From: Holacanthus passer
Taxonomy: Eukaryota; Chordata; Actinopteri; Pomacanthidae
Length of the DNA stretch: 64,000 bases
Direction: 5' to 3'
NCBI GenBank assembly: GCA_025331565.1
Contig: JAFREQ010000090.1
Location: forward strand, 62,001 to 126,000
Each line of letters opens with the position of its first letter. Within the stretch, counting starts at the first letter, position 1. A program made the translations under genes and the position numbers. Positions 12,794 to 26,800 of this stretch are shown in pieces. The notes beneath the pieces were generated by a model that saw only the letters and a list, made by a program, of their open reading frames with translations, was not told the DNA's origin and searched no databases.

Positions 12794-13179
12794 CTCCTTA
12801 ATATTCTGTGGGCTGCTTTCGTCAGGACACAGTTGAAAGAGAATAGCTGATTAAAGCTCATCCCTGTGTGTGTGTGTGTGTGAGAAGGCGAGTGAGAGAA
12901 TAGAGATTAGTGGAGGCTACTCCTGACACTGATTTAAAATAGTGTTTATTTGCGAGTCTGTACATGTGTTCTTGTGTGTGTATGGAGTGTGTGTGTGCGT
13001 GTCGTGGCCTTAAAACTTGTGTGTTGCTGCCTTCAGGGGGCAAAAGGTGTTGATTTCCCCTGAGAGGCATCAAGACGCAATGAACACACTACTACATAGA
13101 CACACACATCTGAGTCAATATACCATAATCAGATTGGGAGGAGCACAAGCGACATGGCGTGAGCTTCTCTTATTGTCTG

Positions 13180-13216
<37 letters not shown>

Positions 13217-14648
13217 TCAGCATTAGGCCATTAAGCTATTATTCCAAGAGACATGAAGACGGATTGTTGTGTGTTATCTTCTGGCATCAAATTAGTAGAC
13301 TGTCATTTCCTCCTGGCCTCATGTAAAAACCATTATTGTCAGTGACCAGGCTGTAAATTGCGAGTTAACAGAACTTGTCCTCTATAGTTTATTTGAGTTT
13401 GTTTATTAGTTGTGTTCTTCTAGCACGGGTATGTTGTCAAATCACAAGACTTAAAACTCATGATTACATGTTTTGAAATTGTTGTGATGACTAGTTTCCG
13501 TTTGACGCGACTTTAAACAGTTTAATTAGATAAGTTTCATTCAATTGATCCAAAGAGACTCAAGCGGAGCTGAATGTGTCTGTGTGTACATGTGGCATCA
13601 TTCAGCCATACAAGAGTGTGTGTGTGTGCGAGTGTGTATACTCGAATGTTTTTACAATGAGGTCAATGGTTCTGTCTAGTTTTAGATAAATTGAGTTGAG
13701 CATAAGATGTTTACACTCAAATTTTATACTTCTCAAGTTTTCAGCCTTTGGTCGGGTTACAGTCAAACACAAGCACACACACACACACACACACACACAC
13801 GTCGGTATAATCAGTTGCTTAGTACTTAGATTGTCCTCTTTGGTTCATTGATACATTTAGTCATTTAGTTACTCTATTCTTCCTCAACTCACATTTACAA
13901 ATTCCCATCTGAGCTGAGGTACAGCCACACAGTTTTCTGCTCATGGCTGATGCCTGATCTGTGGGTTAACTGCGTTGCTCCAGGACTCTCAGACTGTGTT
14001 TGCTGAGAGAAGAGATGGAGCATTACTCAGTAGTATCATGCACTCATTTCCCTGCTCCGTCCTGGTGACACCGGTGGGAAGAGAGCCCCTAACCCTTGCA
14101 GTCTTAATGCCACGCTCTAACACCGAGCTCCAAAGGCATCGCTCATGCAGCCGGCTGTGAGAAAAAGCATGAAACAGACTCGTATCGATTGATTCAGACA
14201 GAGATTTTTCCCACAGCATCAGTAAAAACGAGCAGTGGGTTGAGGCTGGCTGCTCTTTCGAGCAACGTCATCGCTGTCTGGACAGGAAATGCATCTTGCC
14301 ACGAATGTCATCATACTCTCGAGTGCATACTGTAATTACATATTTGAATGCCAAGTCTTTCACCAAATAAGGATATGGTTTGGAAGTTGGGAGGAAAAAA
14401 AGCGAGCGCCTTCTTGTGATTCTGTGGGTCGAATATCTGAGGAAATGCTTTACGAAATGTCTTCTCTTAATTTCTAGGATAAATGTCCAAAAGAAAGAAA
14501 GAAATGGAGCCTTTTCAGAAACAGAATTTGGTGTACATTTCATTATTTTTTTTTTTCAACGGAGAGACTCAGAGGTCGGATGCCCTGGCAGGGAAACGCA
14601 GGCTACCACAGCTCACTGGAAGCTTCAGCTCATAATCCTGACCTGCAG

Positions 14649-14689
<41 letters not shown>

Positions 14690-14799
14690 GCAAAGATGTG
14701 TGTGTGTGTGAGTGTCTGTGTGTTTGACAGAGCTCTGTGTGTGTTTGAGATGGAGGGACTGAACACTACAGCATGGAACAGTGTGTATTTGACAGAATA

Positions 14800-14831
<32 letters not shown>

Positions 14832-17800
14832 CATTAGAGAGACAGATAGAGAGAAAGAGTGAGAAAAAGTAATTGTGTGTGCTGAGCTGGATCACTGAAA
14901 GCTATAGCTGTAGTGTGTGTGTGTGTGTGTGTGTGTGTTACAGTGCAGAAGATGAGCTCTCCGGCCTCAGGAAGCATGAAAGTTAATGCACTCTCTCACA
15001 CACACAACCATGGTGTCTGTGTTCATATCAAACATAATAAGAATCTGAGGGTCGTCAGGGAAGGAAACACAACAAACCCCCCTTTGCTTCCACCCACTTT
15101 CCTTCCTGCTCCATATTTCTCTTCCTTTCGTCAATCCTCCTTTTCTTTCCTTGAGTCGTTCTTTCATAACTCACAACATTAAAACTCAAATATGGACTCG
15201 GGCTGAAATGTGGGCTGGCCGAGCCTCACAACAAACGGCTTTGTCTGAGGGAAAAGTGCAGCCTCGACTACATTTCTGTGCTGGGAAATTGAAGAAAAAA
15301 AAAAAAAGGTTGATGACGCACATTTTCCATAAGAGCTCGCTGTTGAAGCAGCCACTATCAGAGAGGAGGACCAGAAATAACTGTCAGGTTCTCCTCTGGG
15401 ATCAATAAAGTTTTATCTAACTAATCAAATATTCAGTATAGTCGATTTTTATGACCAGAGGACCAACAACCAACCTCTGTGTCACTTTTTCTTTTTCATT
15501 GTGAAATCTTTGCCATAAGTGACTCTTTAAATTTGCCTTTTTTCTTGTCTGCTCTTCTGCATTATGATTTTTTTTTTTATACATGCAAACTTGCAAACTT
15601 GCTGTTGCTGTATCCACATCTACAGAACTAATGCATCAACTTTAACTTTGACGTCTGTCCTCTCCTCCCAAATTCATTCCTTTGTCAATCCTTCCTTTCC
15701 TTAAAGTGGCTTTACGGAGCTTTATAGCGAGTTTCAGCTCATTGTTTAAAGAGCAAGATATTTCCCTGAGGAGTCGGTAGAAACCAAAAACAGAGCTAAA
15801 AGAGAGTAAATAACAGACTTTATATTCACACGGTGGCCAGAAACACGGCTCCAAATTAATTGTCGCGTTGCTCTGTAACTGCTGGATGTAAATAAGCAAC
15901 TGTTCGATAACAAGTTCATCACATCAACTATTATGTTCACGACTTATTTCCGCTGCCCCCCGATCAGTTATTGCAGTTTTAGCTTCACAGGCTTCTTTCT
16001 TTCGTTCCTTACCTTCTTCAGTTTAATAACGGCCTCCCTGGTCTCGGAGTCGGTGCTCAGCTCGAACATGCTCATCCCATCACCTTCTATCAAACGGTAG
16101 TTCACCAGCCCGTTGTCTCCGAGGTCGGGGTCTTTAGCCTTCAGGCGGCCCACCTCCTCTCCCGACACTTTATCCTCCGACACGGACATCGGATACACAC
16201 CTGGGAGGAAAAAAACAGAACATTTACTCTTTGTTTGTCGGTGATGTTCGTGTTAACTTCTGGTCACCGTTTCCTTTTGTATTCAACACTTCAGAGTCTT
16301 TAGAGAATCGCTGGCTGGCTGCCACTGTGTTTACTATCTGAAGCAGGGTCAGATTTGGAGGGCACGGAGGGATTAACATGAACTATACCATCTGTCTCAT
16401 ATGGCCCAAAGGATATTAATATCCCCTATAGTGTCAGGTGTGTGTGTGTGTGTGCGTGTGTGTGTCTGAGGGAGTCGACACCTGGCGTGCAGAATGAGAG
16501 CAGTAGGACCATATGTCTGCTCCTCTTTTATCCTTTTCCCTCTCTCAGGTATCACCTCTCACCTCCCTCCTCCCCAAATCTTTTCTCCCGACTTCATCTG
16601 TCTTCTCATTTCGTCATAAAACTCTTCTCTGCCCTCACCTCTGTCCATCAAATGTCTTTCTTTCCCCCCCAAATCCTCCTCCATCTTCGTCCCTCCTTCC
16701 TCGCCTCCTCCCGCCTCAGCCGTTGAGCGCCGAGTGGACTCATCACTTTACGGCTCGTGCTTTATTAGCATGTTTATCCCGCTCGTCCAGGTGGAGCAAC
16801 CCCGTGAATCATGAAATTCATTTGGCCGTGTGGCGTCTGAGGGTGCAGGAGGAGAGACTTGATCCATCCAGTCCAAATCCCTCCTGCCGCCACTCCAGCC
16901 TTCATCTCCTTCGACCAGATCCCTCCTCTCCACCTCTCCTCCTCATCTTGCTTTTTAAACTTATCTGCATACTGTTGGACTCTGGTAACTCCTTTCCCTC
17001 CATCTCCCTCTCTCTCATTTGCTTCCCCTCCTCTCCTCTCCATCCTTGCAAATCTCTCCATTCATCCTCACCTCTCCTCCTTCTCTCCGCCCTATTTCCC
17101 TTATGTCTGCCTCTCCTCCTCCTCCTCCTCCTCCTCCTCTCCCTCTTCTGTCTGCCTATTCTGGCTAAAAGCTCATTTCATCCCTGCCCTCCCTTTGCCC
17201 TTTTCCTCCCTCTCTACCTCTCGTTCCATTCTTGCTTTTCCTAAGGAGCTTAACTTGGCAATGGCTTCTGGCAGCCGAGTTAAACATTGTATGACAGAAC
17301 ACACAGGTGGCCTGGTCTACCTGGCTGCCGGCGAAAATGAAGCACAGCTCGTCGAGGAAACGTTCATTTACATCCAAACGCCACAGTGGAGGCAAATGTG
17401 AGTTTGAGTGAGGTCTTCGCTCCAACAAATTAAAGCCTTGCACTCGTAAATCACCCGTGCTTGTTTTCTTCTATCTTCTGTTTGACCACTTAGTCGATGA
17501 GTAATTCAGTATGAGAATGTGTCATTTCATTCCTCCCACATAAATGACTGAGCTGTTTGTATTTACACAGATGTCTGATCTTGGAAGCTCATAAAACCAG
17601 CGAAGTCGAGATATAAACAGCAGTGAAGAGCCTCATGAATAGAACCCATGTAGTGACCACAATCTCTCAGATCAGTCGTTTTAATGGGATTACAACAAAA
17701 ATGCCTTATATCACTTTGTAATTTATGGCTCCTCATTCTGGGATGTGTTATCATGTAACGTATTGTAGATGCATTTTCTATTGAATGCGGTGAATATATT

Positions 17801-20800
17801 AGTAATCAAAACTTGGCAGAAGTGTTTCAGCAGCCGCATTCAGGAAAACTAAACAACTATGTTTTTCCTTTTTTAAGTGACATTTATTCCGAGTGTTGAC
17901 GGGAGAGCTGTTGATTCATGCACAGATCTAATATGCATCTGCGGTGTGTGTGTTTTTTCACTGTGGTGGGTGTTGACTTCAGCTCAGTGTTTTGCTTTGT
18001 GGTGAAGAAACTGATTCTTGAAGGAAACTTCTGTCGTTATTATGATCGCACAAAATATTCTCCGAGACCATGTTGGTGATTAATCATGATGCAGTTATGG
18101 GACGGTTCAGCTTTGCGTGCTTTAATTCTCTCCCTTGTGAGATGATGGTAGATTTTTATTGCACTCAACACAGTGAGCTGTATGTTTTAAAGTGCACAGA
18201 TAGTCAAAGTTTTTTTGATTCTGTGCATTTTCTCACAGTTCAATAAAGTCACTTCAATCCAGAAAGTGCACAGTTAAAATGCTTATTACAGCAAATCATC
18301 TCTTACTAAAAAAGAGGTGGAGATGTGATTCAATATAGGGCTACAAACAGGTAACTTTTTATTTTATTATCGATTAATCTGCCAATAATTTTCACGATTA
18401 ATTGAGTCGTTTAGTCTATAAAAGGTAAGAAAATGTCCCAATGTCTGAGCCCAAAGTGACGTCTTCAAATTGCTTCTTTTGTCCAACCAAAACCTTCATT
18501 TACCATCATAATCGTTGATGCTGTAATACACTATGCGACTATGTGTTGTCTCAGTTTTAACACATTGTCCAAACTATATTACTCGTCTTTCTGCCTAAAC
18601 CTGGGGGAGGATCCTCAAATAAAAGTTTGCCTTTCGAATGGTAATCATCTTGTCAAGTCATGTCAGGGATTTTTTTTTAATATAGATTCCAGTTTGTTTT
18701 TTGGTGAAGAAAATAGTTTTGTAGTAAAACAGAGGGTAACTGATATGTGCAAATAGACTCCTGCAGATATCAGCCGACAGATTTTCTTTGACAGCTTTAA
18801 AAATGTCATTTATTATATGTTTTGTTCTGCATTGTTCTTGTTTAGACACAAATGAGAGACAAAACCATCTCTGTCGTGTCAGTCTAATAAAAACTGAAGC
18901 CGGAGAGAGTGAAAGAACAATCGCTTCTTATTTGCCTTCGTTGTTTCTGCTCCTCCCTCTGTCTGTGCCGTGTTGGATTTTCACGGTGGCGAACGAACGA
19001 TATTTGATAATGAGGTGAAAGGGAGACAATTACAGGGACAAACAGTCTGTGAGAGAGACGGAGACGTCGAGCTTTGGAGCGAAAGGAAAAATATCGCAGC
19101 TTGAATGGAAAGTGAAAAGCTGCTGGAACACATGAGAAGGAGTCCTGCTGGGTCATCTGTCTTTTTCTCCCTGGTTTTTATCTCTTTTCGTTGTTTTTCT
19201 CACTTTTTATCTGTTTTATTTTTCTGCCTTTTGCTTCATATCTTGTTTTTCTGTCTTGATCTCATTTACCTTTTTTTCCCCCCCTCTCTGTCTGCTTTCT
19301 CTCACTCTGCCCAGCTACTAAATAAGTAATCACTGTCCTCATTCACACCATCTGGGAGACTTTTCTTGCAGGTGTTTGCACTGTTTCCACTTTTAAACAA
19401 GGGTACACACGACCACAACATATTGCTGTGTGACGTCTTGTCTTGTATCACAGATGCAAAGTGCCAGTGATGCACAGCTGATATTCAGACGTAATGTGAG
19501 GAGGTGCTTTGTGAACACTTGTGACTGATATTGGTTATAAAATCTGCATTTTGTCCTTGCTATCTTATTTACATCTTTAAATCCACTTTAGGTGTGAAAA
19601 CAGAAGAGTGGCCTGGAGAATTAGTCCTGATTGATTCCTCACAAACACGTTTTGGACGTTACTGCAAAAGTTTTCTATTAGACTTATATTAACCAGCAGA
19701 GCAAACAACTCTTGAATGTGAATGTGTCTTTTTCAATGTTTTTTGGTTTTGAAATTCTCCTATATGTCATTTTTAGACATCAGCTAACTTGGCTTTAACC
19801 TACACTCAGTGGCCACTTTATTAGGTACACCTCTCAAATCTAATGCAGGCCAATGCTACAGCTCAGACATGTTTTGCAGAGATAATAATGTTGAGTTTGT
19901 ATCCAGACTGTTATTATGTTGAGAGCTAATGTTTGGCCCAACTCACTTACAAACATAAGGAGGGTATTAGAACCACATTTCAATATAGTGAAGTCCAGCA
20001 CACACCACAGTAATGAACACATAGTTAAATAATGACAGTGCCAATCAACTCAACATGATTATCTTTGTAAAGGTCGGCTCCTTCTAATCTCAAAATGCTG
20101 TCTGCTTGTTACAGAATCAGATTTTAGCTTTGCATTGCAGGACATTAAACCACAGTCAGCTTGCTGGAATACGCAGGAACTCCAGTAATGGTTTTTGACA
20201 ATCTCTCTCTCTCTCTTTCTGTCTTTCACATTCCCTCCCTCGCTGCTTCTGCTCGTGTCTCTTTTCTCGCCTATTCAGCTTCTCCACGGGCTAAATCCTG
20301 AGCCCTCGCCTCTTCTTCTTCTCTCCGTCCATTCCTGCAGCTACTCTGCTGACTCTGTGCCAGGAGTCGCTCTGCTCAGAGCTCCAGGAGGAGGAGGGAG
20401 GGAGGGGGAGGGAGGGAGGACATGGAGGGAGACAAAGAAGAAAAAACAGAGAGGCCAGAAGAAACTCAAAAGACAGGAGATGGACAAGGATACAGAGAGA
20501 GGGGTTGTTGGACACAGAGGCAGACTGACTGAAGAATAGTGGTGCAAATCACTGCAGAGGTTTTGAGTGTTCCTGTTTCTGTCTGGTTAGATTGAATCTG
20601 TGCTTGAGCATAATATGTCAGAGCGTTTACTGCCTGCTGAAATATGAGCATTATATGGTGTCAACAAACGTCAGCTGCCTCCTCGCTGCATTTTAGATTT
20701 TGTGACACCATATTTTTTTAGTAGACTGCGACATTGAGCTTGAGCCAAATGAAGGGAGCAAAAGTACGACAAGCAACTGATCAGAGAAAATGAAAAACAA

Positions 20801-23800
20801 AAAATTTTCCTCGACAGGTCTTGACAAACCCAGACTAAACCCCCCCCCCCCATACACAGGTGTTTTACTCACTCTGTGGGATCTTTTGTGCCTGGGTTGT
20901 TTCTATATTGCTGGCTGGCAACATGTTTTCTGTGAGGGTGATTTTTGCAAAACCTCAGTGGTCCCACCAGAAGTACAGGTGTCCAGTTGGCCCATGGATG
21001 ACCTCCCATGTCGGTGGGTTTGGCCTGGATCAGTGGTCCCCGACAGCCCGCCCATGTGACCTCCCATGTCTTTGGCCTGGATGACGACATCATACTCCTG
21101 GCGAGCCTCGCGGTCCATGTTCGGCAAGGCAGTACGAATTATACCTGCATGGTGAGATTTTAACATCAAATGAATACTTACATTTAACTACCTGCTGCAG
21201 ATTTTAGTGTCTGAAACCCAAAACCTTATCACAGGAAACAGATGGATGAACTTTAGTGCATTCTTAAATATGACACACACCAATTTGTGTCTGTGTTTGT
21301 CTATAAATGTGTCTGTGTACATGCAATATTTGTAAATGGTGTACACTCTGCACGTACACCTAAAAGACGTAATTCCATAATGTTGCTTTGAGAATTTTAT
21401 GGTAATTGAAAAACATAAGTTCATATTTCAAAAAACTCTCACATGAAAAATGGAACCATTTGGGGAGCAAAAAAAAAAAAACGTACAATGTCATTTACTT
21501 TCCTTAGAACGGGTGCAATTTATTTCAAGATATTTCATTTAGCAAGAAAACACATCATCACTCATCGTTCCCATTAATACAAACTCCAGTTAAACACGTG
21601 TGAAGTCTTATTTTTCTCCATTTCAAGCCCTGGTAATCTTTTCTATCTGTTTAATTCATCACCGGCTGCTTTCCATCGCTCTCTTTCTTCCTCCACATGT
21701 CTAGCTGCAGTGTCTGGGAGTTTAGACTTCCTACTGTCATATTATGCTGTGTGTGTGTGTGTGCGTGTGTGACAGCATGAAAAGCTGATAATCTCCAAAC
21801 CAATTAGAAATGTGAGCTATGGATTTGAGCCAGTCAAATACCCAACACTGGTTTGATTAGCCAGATTTACTCTGCCCAAATCTCTCTCCCTCTCTGTGCC
21901 CTCGCCGCTCTCTGTCCATGCACTCATTCTCTCTAAACCAATTTCTTTCTCCTTCTCTTTCCGAACCTCTGGTTTTCTGTTCTTCTTCACCCCCTCTGAC
22001 CCAACGTGGCTCCGTTTCTGCCCTAACCTCTCTCCTTACATCCAATTTCTTCTTTTAATGCAAACCCAAATATTAGGCCCCGGCTCTGCAGAGACCAGGC
22101 TGAATGTCCTCCGGGGACCTCTTTTTACAGCAGCGCCTTCTTTTCCTCACCAATTTCAGTGGAAAGGACGTGCTGTTAGATGATCCCTGCAGCAGCGTGT
22201 CCTTAGCTTTTTACATTAAGAGTAGACGGTAGAAATATTGCAGGAAGAAACTGGTTTTCAGTTCCCACAAGCTGCCTCATAGATACAGCAGTTAAAGCTT
22301 GTTGGGATGCCTAAACATATTATTGATTTTATTTTAAATAATTTAATATATTTAATAGCACTGGATATAAACACAAAGAGATGAGGACTAAAATTGGTTT
22401 GTGTCTTTTACATCTTTGATAAAGCAGGTTTAATTTAAGATTGACGATTGAGCCGCAAATGATTCACGGCAGAATTTGTCAGCTGGAGAAAGATAGCAAA
22501 TCTCACTGTAGATCAATATCAAGGTGTGAGAGTTTCAGCAGTGAGAATTATATTAATTGTACTGATTTTGTCTGTATTGCCCGGTTCGGTTACAAACTAA
22601 AGGTGATTACAAAGAGACAGATTTTAGGAAGCTGCAGAGAAACAAAATGAAAAGGCTGTACAACATATATCTATCTGGCTAACATGAGCATATACTTATG
22701 AAAGTGTGTGTTTGTACTTCCTGTGTTGCACGTATTAGCCCTTTAAACCCTTCCGAGTGTCGTCTTATGTCTTTGCACAAGCCTGTATTTGGCTGTGATG
22801 TGCAGACCCGGGCTCGTGTTTTCAGCCTCACCTGTCTGCGGCTCCACAGAGAAATAGGGCTGTCCTTGCAGAATGCTGTACACCAGCCTGGCGCTGTTGC
22901 CGTAGGTGGGGTCATCAGCATCTGTAGCTGTCACCTGCATCACCGACGTACCTACAGGACAGACACACGGACACGACAGACAAGTCAGGAGACGACTCTA
23001 CCTCAGCGAACCGGTTCATGAACGGTTTGACAAACAAGCTTGTCACAGTGCGTGTGTCGATTCACCTGCCTGCACACGGCTGGATGAGGAAAGGGAATGA
23101 AAAACAGTCTCCCTTCTCTCAGCTGAGCTGCATCTGTGAAGCTGGTCTCCACTATTATTTCTCCACATTTCATCATTGACGGGTGGAAACATCCACTCTC
23201 CACTTTGGGTGATTTTCATGTTTTAAATAAAACATTACGTTTCCTCAGCGTGTTGACAAAGTTGAAACCTCTGGATTTATGAAACCCTTTCAAAACCCAT
23301 CAGAATATCTCAACAAATGACGACTGTCAAGTTCACAAAACAGGGCAGTTTGAGAATATGCTGCTGCGGTTTACTTCCCCTAAATCTCTGTTAACTCAAC
23401 TTGACACTGTTAAGCTGAGAAAATAGGCCAAATAAATTACATTTGCACAACTGTGAAATATGTTCTATTAACTTTGCATAATTGTTGAAATGTCCTTTTT
23501 CAGATGTGACACAACTCATAAAAGTAGCTCACTCAAAAATCCACAAAATTACTTTTCTGCTCTCTGGTTGTTCTGCAACTGTCAAACTGCATCTACTGAA
23601 AGAAACGTGATACCTGCAGATGTACAGATCTCATCGTCTCCTAAAGATGCAATTCTCTTCTATATTGTAGGAGTTTTTGTGTGAAGTTTTACATTTTGCT
23701 CTACACCAACAAATAGTGAGTGACAACAAATCATCAAGGCCACTGAACACCACATTGAATCTTTTTTGCGCTTTTTTCCTTTGGACAGATAAAATCTTGT

Positions 23801-26800
23801 TTGAACCTTCTTTTCTTCTTACAGTTAGTAACCAGGAGGACGGTGAGGATGGAGGGTCCACCTTGAGACTCAGATATTTGAGCTGTTTCTTGCCTTTAGG
23901 TGGCACAAGTTGGACTTTCCAAAGGTCTAAAAGTGCTTGTGTCGAGTCTTTGCAACTGGACGACACTGGTTTGGCCTTTTTGGTTTTTGTTGGTTCATCT
24001 ACTTCTACTCAAAATCTCCTTCTCACCTTGTTTAGATGTTCCCAGTTGCAGCTACATGAGCACCACTGTCAGACTCCATACAAAATCCACTGGGTATTTA
24101 ACTGTAATCAAGCTTCATGCAGGCCTGGTCTCCATGTGGCCACTACCTTAAGTGCACAGGATAAATTAGTAAGAATGTTAATTTGAAAGAGTCTGCTTTC
24201 TCTATCTGTTCTAATTCTGACGTCCATGAGGGAACGTGGACCCAGTTAGTCAAATTGCAGCTTTTCTTTCTGTTCCATTTCTGTGGTTGAGGATGATGGC
24301 GAGCTCCCTGCCAGACTTCTGTATTCAGGTTTCAGCCTAAGAAGTGGACGGTTGGGAAAAAAAAAAAGCCTGAACAGAACTCATTCAGAAGTCCTTTAAG
24401 AAGTTCTTTCTTTGGAAGTCCAGTCCATTCAGGGAAGGGATTTCTCTGCCTTTCACAGTGTCAGGCAGCACCACTGCCAGTCCGGTTCATTTCAGGTCAG
24501 CCCCGAGGGGTTGAAGACTCTCCAAGACCACGTAATATTTGGAGAGAAATTCTATCAAGATCAGAAGCTCTAAGTAAGGAGACTCTGAGGGGATGGTAGC
24601 AGCTCTTGCCCATGCCAGCCTGGTGTTAAATATTTCCTCGCTTCTGCTTCTGGTTGAGTCCATTTTTTTCCTCTTAGGTGCAAAGAAAGAAAAGCATGAC
24701 AGAGTTGGATGTGCCAGCTAATGGTACTTTCTGTTATCTGCTCCTCTGTCACACTTCCTGTGGTCAGATTTCAGGGATAATTAATAATGTATGAAAAAGG
24801 CTGTTTAGCAGACAAACAACACTGTCGATGAACTCCATCAGTGACTTCATTAGCAAATGTCATTCAATATACAGCGGAGAGCTTTCTGTACTAAAAAAGA
24901 TTAGATTTGATTGGTTCTTCTGAATCACTGTTTCAAATTATCTTTGTCAATTCTGGGAAGGAAACACACCTGCAGGAGTGAGCATTTCTAAAATAGAGCA
25001 GGAGAAGCATTAGCTATGAGTGAATCCTCATTTTAGACCTTTTTGCTCATTGTAACTTGAAGCCACATTGTCCATTTTGGATGGAAAACACACATGATGA
25101 GCGAACATGCATTTACATCCCTCAATGATATTCTGGTCTTCTACCTCATTACCCAAAGTATTAATAACAAAAAATAAATCTGCCCATTTGTAGCTTTCCT
25201 GTTTTTCCTTTCAGTTTCTTCTCACCAAGCTTTTTGAGCTACTTTCAACCTTTTCCCCAGCTCCAACCATCTCATCCTTTCCCCTCAGTCTTTCTTTTCT
25301 ACTCACCAACATTGGACATCTCAGGCACCCTGGCATAGTACGGCCCGTGTAGAAACTCAGGAGGATTATCGTTGATGTCCTGAACTTTCACTATGAACTC
25401 TGACGGAGGCTCCAAAGGCTTATTAGTGTCTCTGTCCACGGCCTGGGCTGTTAACGTGTACTGGGCCTGCTCCTCGCGGTCCAGGGTTTTCGTGGCGTGG
25501 ATGTTGCCCGTCTTGTCGTCGATAACGAAGATCGTTCCCGCGCCTTCCCCGGACAGGATGTACTTGATGTTGCCATCGCCTGAGTCGACGTCTGAGTGGA
25601 GCTGAAGACGGGAGAGGAGGTGAGAGACGGGGAGAGAGTGAGACAAACCAGAAGGGAAACAAAGACATGTGCAAAGGCAGGACGTGATCGGAGCTGACAA
25701 CATCTGGATTTCAGATGGTGTGGAGAGAGACTGGTGATTACAGAGGGAGACAGGTCGTCTGGTCGACAGGCAAAACTGTAAAACATACTGTAGCTTGGAG
25801 TTTTGGCAGATGTGACGTCAAGTTTTATTTCTCGAATCTACAAATTGAAATGTCTGAAAGGCCGAGATCGACAGGCTGAGACAGGCAAACGCTAATAAGT
25901 AAGAGATTTAAAACACTGTCATCCAAAAAACTGAAGAATGTTCAACATTCAATTAAGCTCTTGTTCTTCCTTTACAACCCCGCGACGATGAAATATGAGG
26001 CGTTGTAAACATCATTTGTTGTTTGTTATGAAAGCGGCGGCTCGATTTGAGTGATGTTGTTGTTGTGGAGCAGCGCCACCAATCATCCTCACCCTTGAAT
26101 GTGAACATGACCTCTCTGTTTTTTTTTTCCTATCTTACTTGATAAATGGGGAAAAGCTCTTTGAAATCCTTCTGGACTGCATTTGCTGTCACCCGGCCTG
26201 CCCTCACCATCGCTGTCAATGGAGGGCAGTTTGGCTTTTAAATAAATGGCAAGTCAAATTTAAGATTGAGGCACTAATTGTGTTTTAATCACGAGGAGAG
26301 AAGAATGCTTTATGACTCTGCTTTATAATACTCACCCTGCCCACCAGCACCGGGTCGGGTCCAGTGTACTCCTCAATGACGAAGAACTGATTCCAGACCC
26401 ATCCTCGTTTGGACCTGTGGAGCACCTGCCCCTCCTTACCCCCCCTCTGTCTGTGTCTGTGCAGCGACAAGTGACCTGCAAACAGAAAAACAAGCATCGT
26501 GCATTTTCTGTTAACTATTCTAAGTCTCTAGCACATTTACTTTGGGCTCTCGCTCAAACTTTTAAATGGTTAGAAGCAAAATGAAAAGGCTCATTTGGGT
26601 CAGTCTTTGTTGGATGAATTATCACCGCAACCGCAGTCGGTTTTCTGATCGTCTGATTTCAAAAGTGGGCGGGAAGCGGCGACCTCGTAAACAGAGAGGC
26701 ACGCTTTCAAATGATGGGTCGCCGGTTCAATTCCCGGCTGAGAAAATGTGGGCGGGTTGCTTGAATGACACACGCTTCGACAAGCAGTTTTTTAGGTGCC

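Larger units (their letters stand above)
10214..16012 (-). other. cdh11 intron between coding exons 7 and 6
   Basis: 5.8 kb, the largest intron between coding exons. It is dominated by simple repeats: poly(A) at 11064-11082, CT-rich 12612-12641, and CA/TG runs at 12756-12792, 13181-13214, 13774-13800, 14651-14687, 14803-14831 and 14913-14938. No exon-like segment or repeat family recognised. Confidence 0.85.
16201..20872 (-). other. cdh11 intron between coding exons 6 and 5
   Basis: About 4.7 kb. Contains a (TG)n run near 16438-16466, a long pyrimidine-rich block (about 16500-17240) with (CTC)9, two interspersed-repeat remnants (18337-18515 and 19801-20040) and a C12 homopolymer 21 nt inside the donor end. 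The donor side adjoins the damaged EC2 exon. Confidence 0.8.

Noticed and set aside
16513..17244. 243-codon plus-strand open frame
   Set aside because: Almost entirely Ser, Leu and Pro from a CT-rich tract; no domain and no stops only because of composition.
20873..21144. Interpretation of cdh11 as a pseudogene
   Set aside because: All thirteen other coding exons keep frame, splice sites and conserved residues; one damaged exon with read-error-like insertions is better explained by assembly.
26690..26760. tRNA gene suggested by a perfect-looking B box
   Set aside because: The A box and cloverleaf arms are missing, and the following sequence is a fish SINE body.
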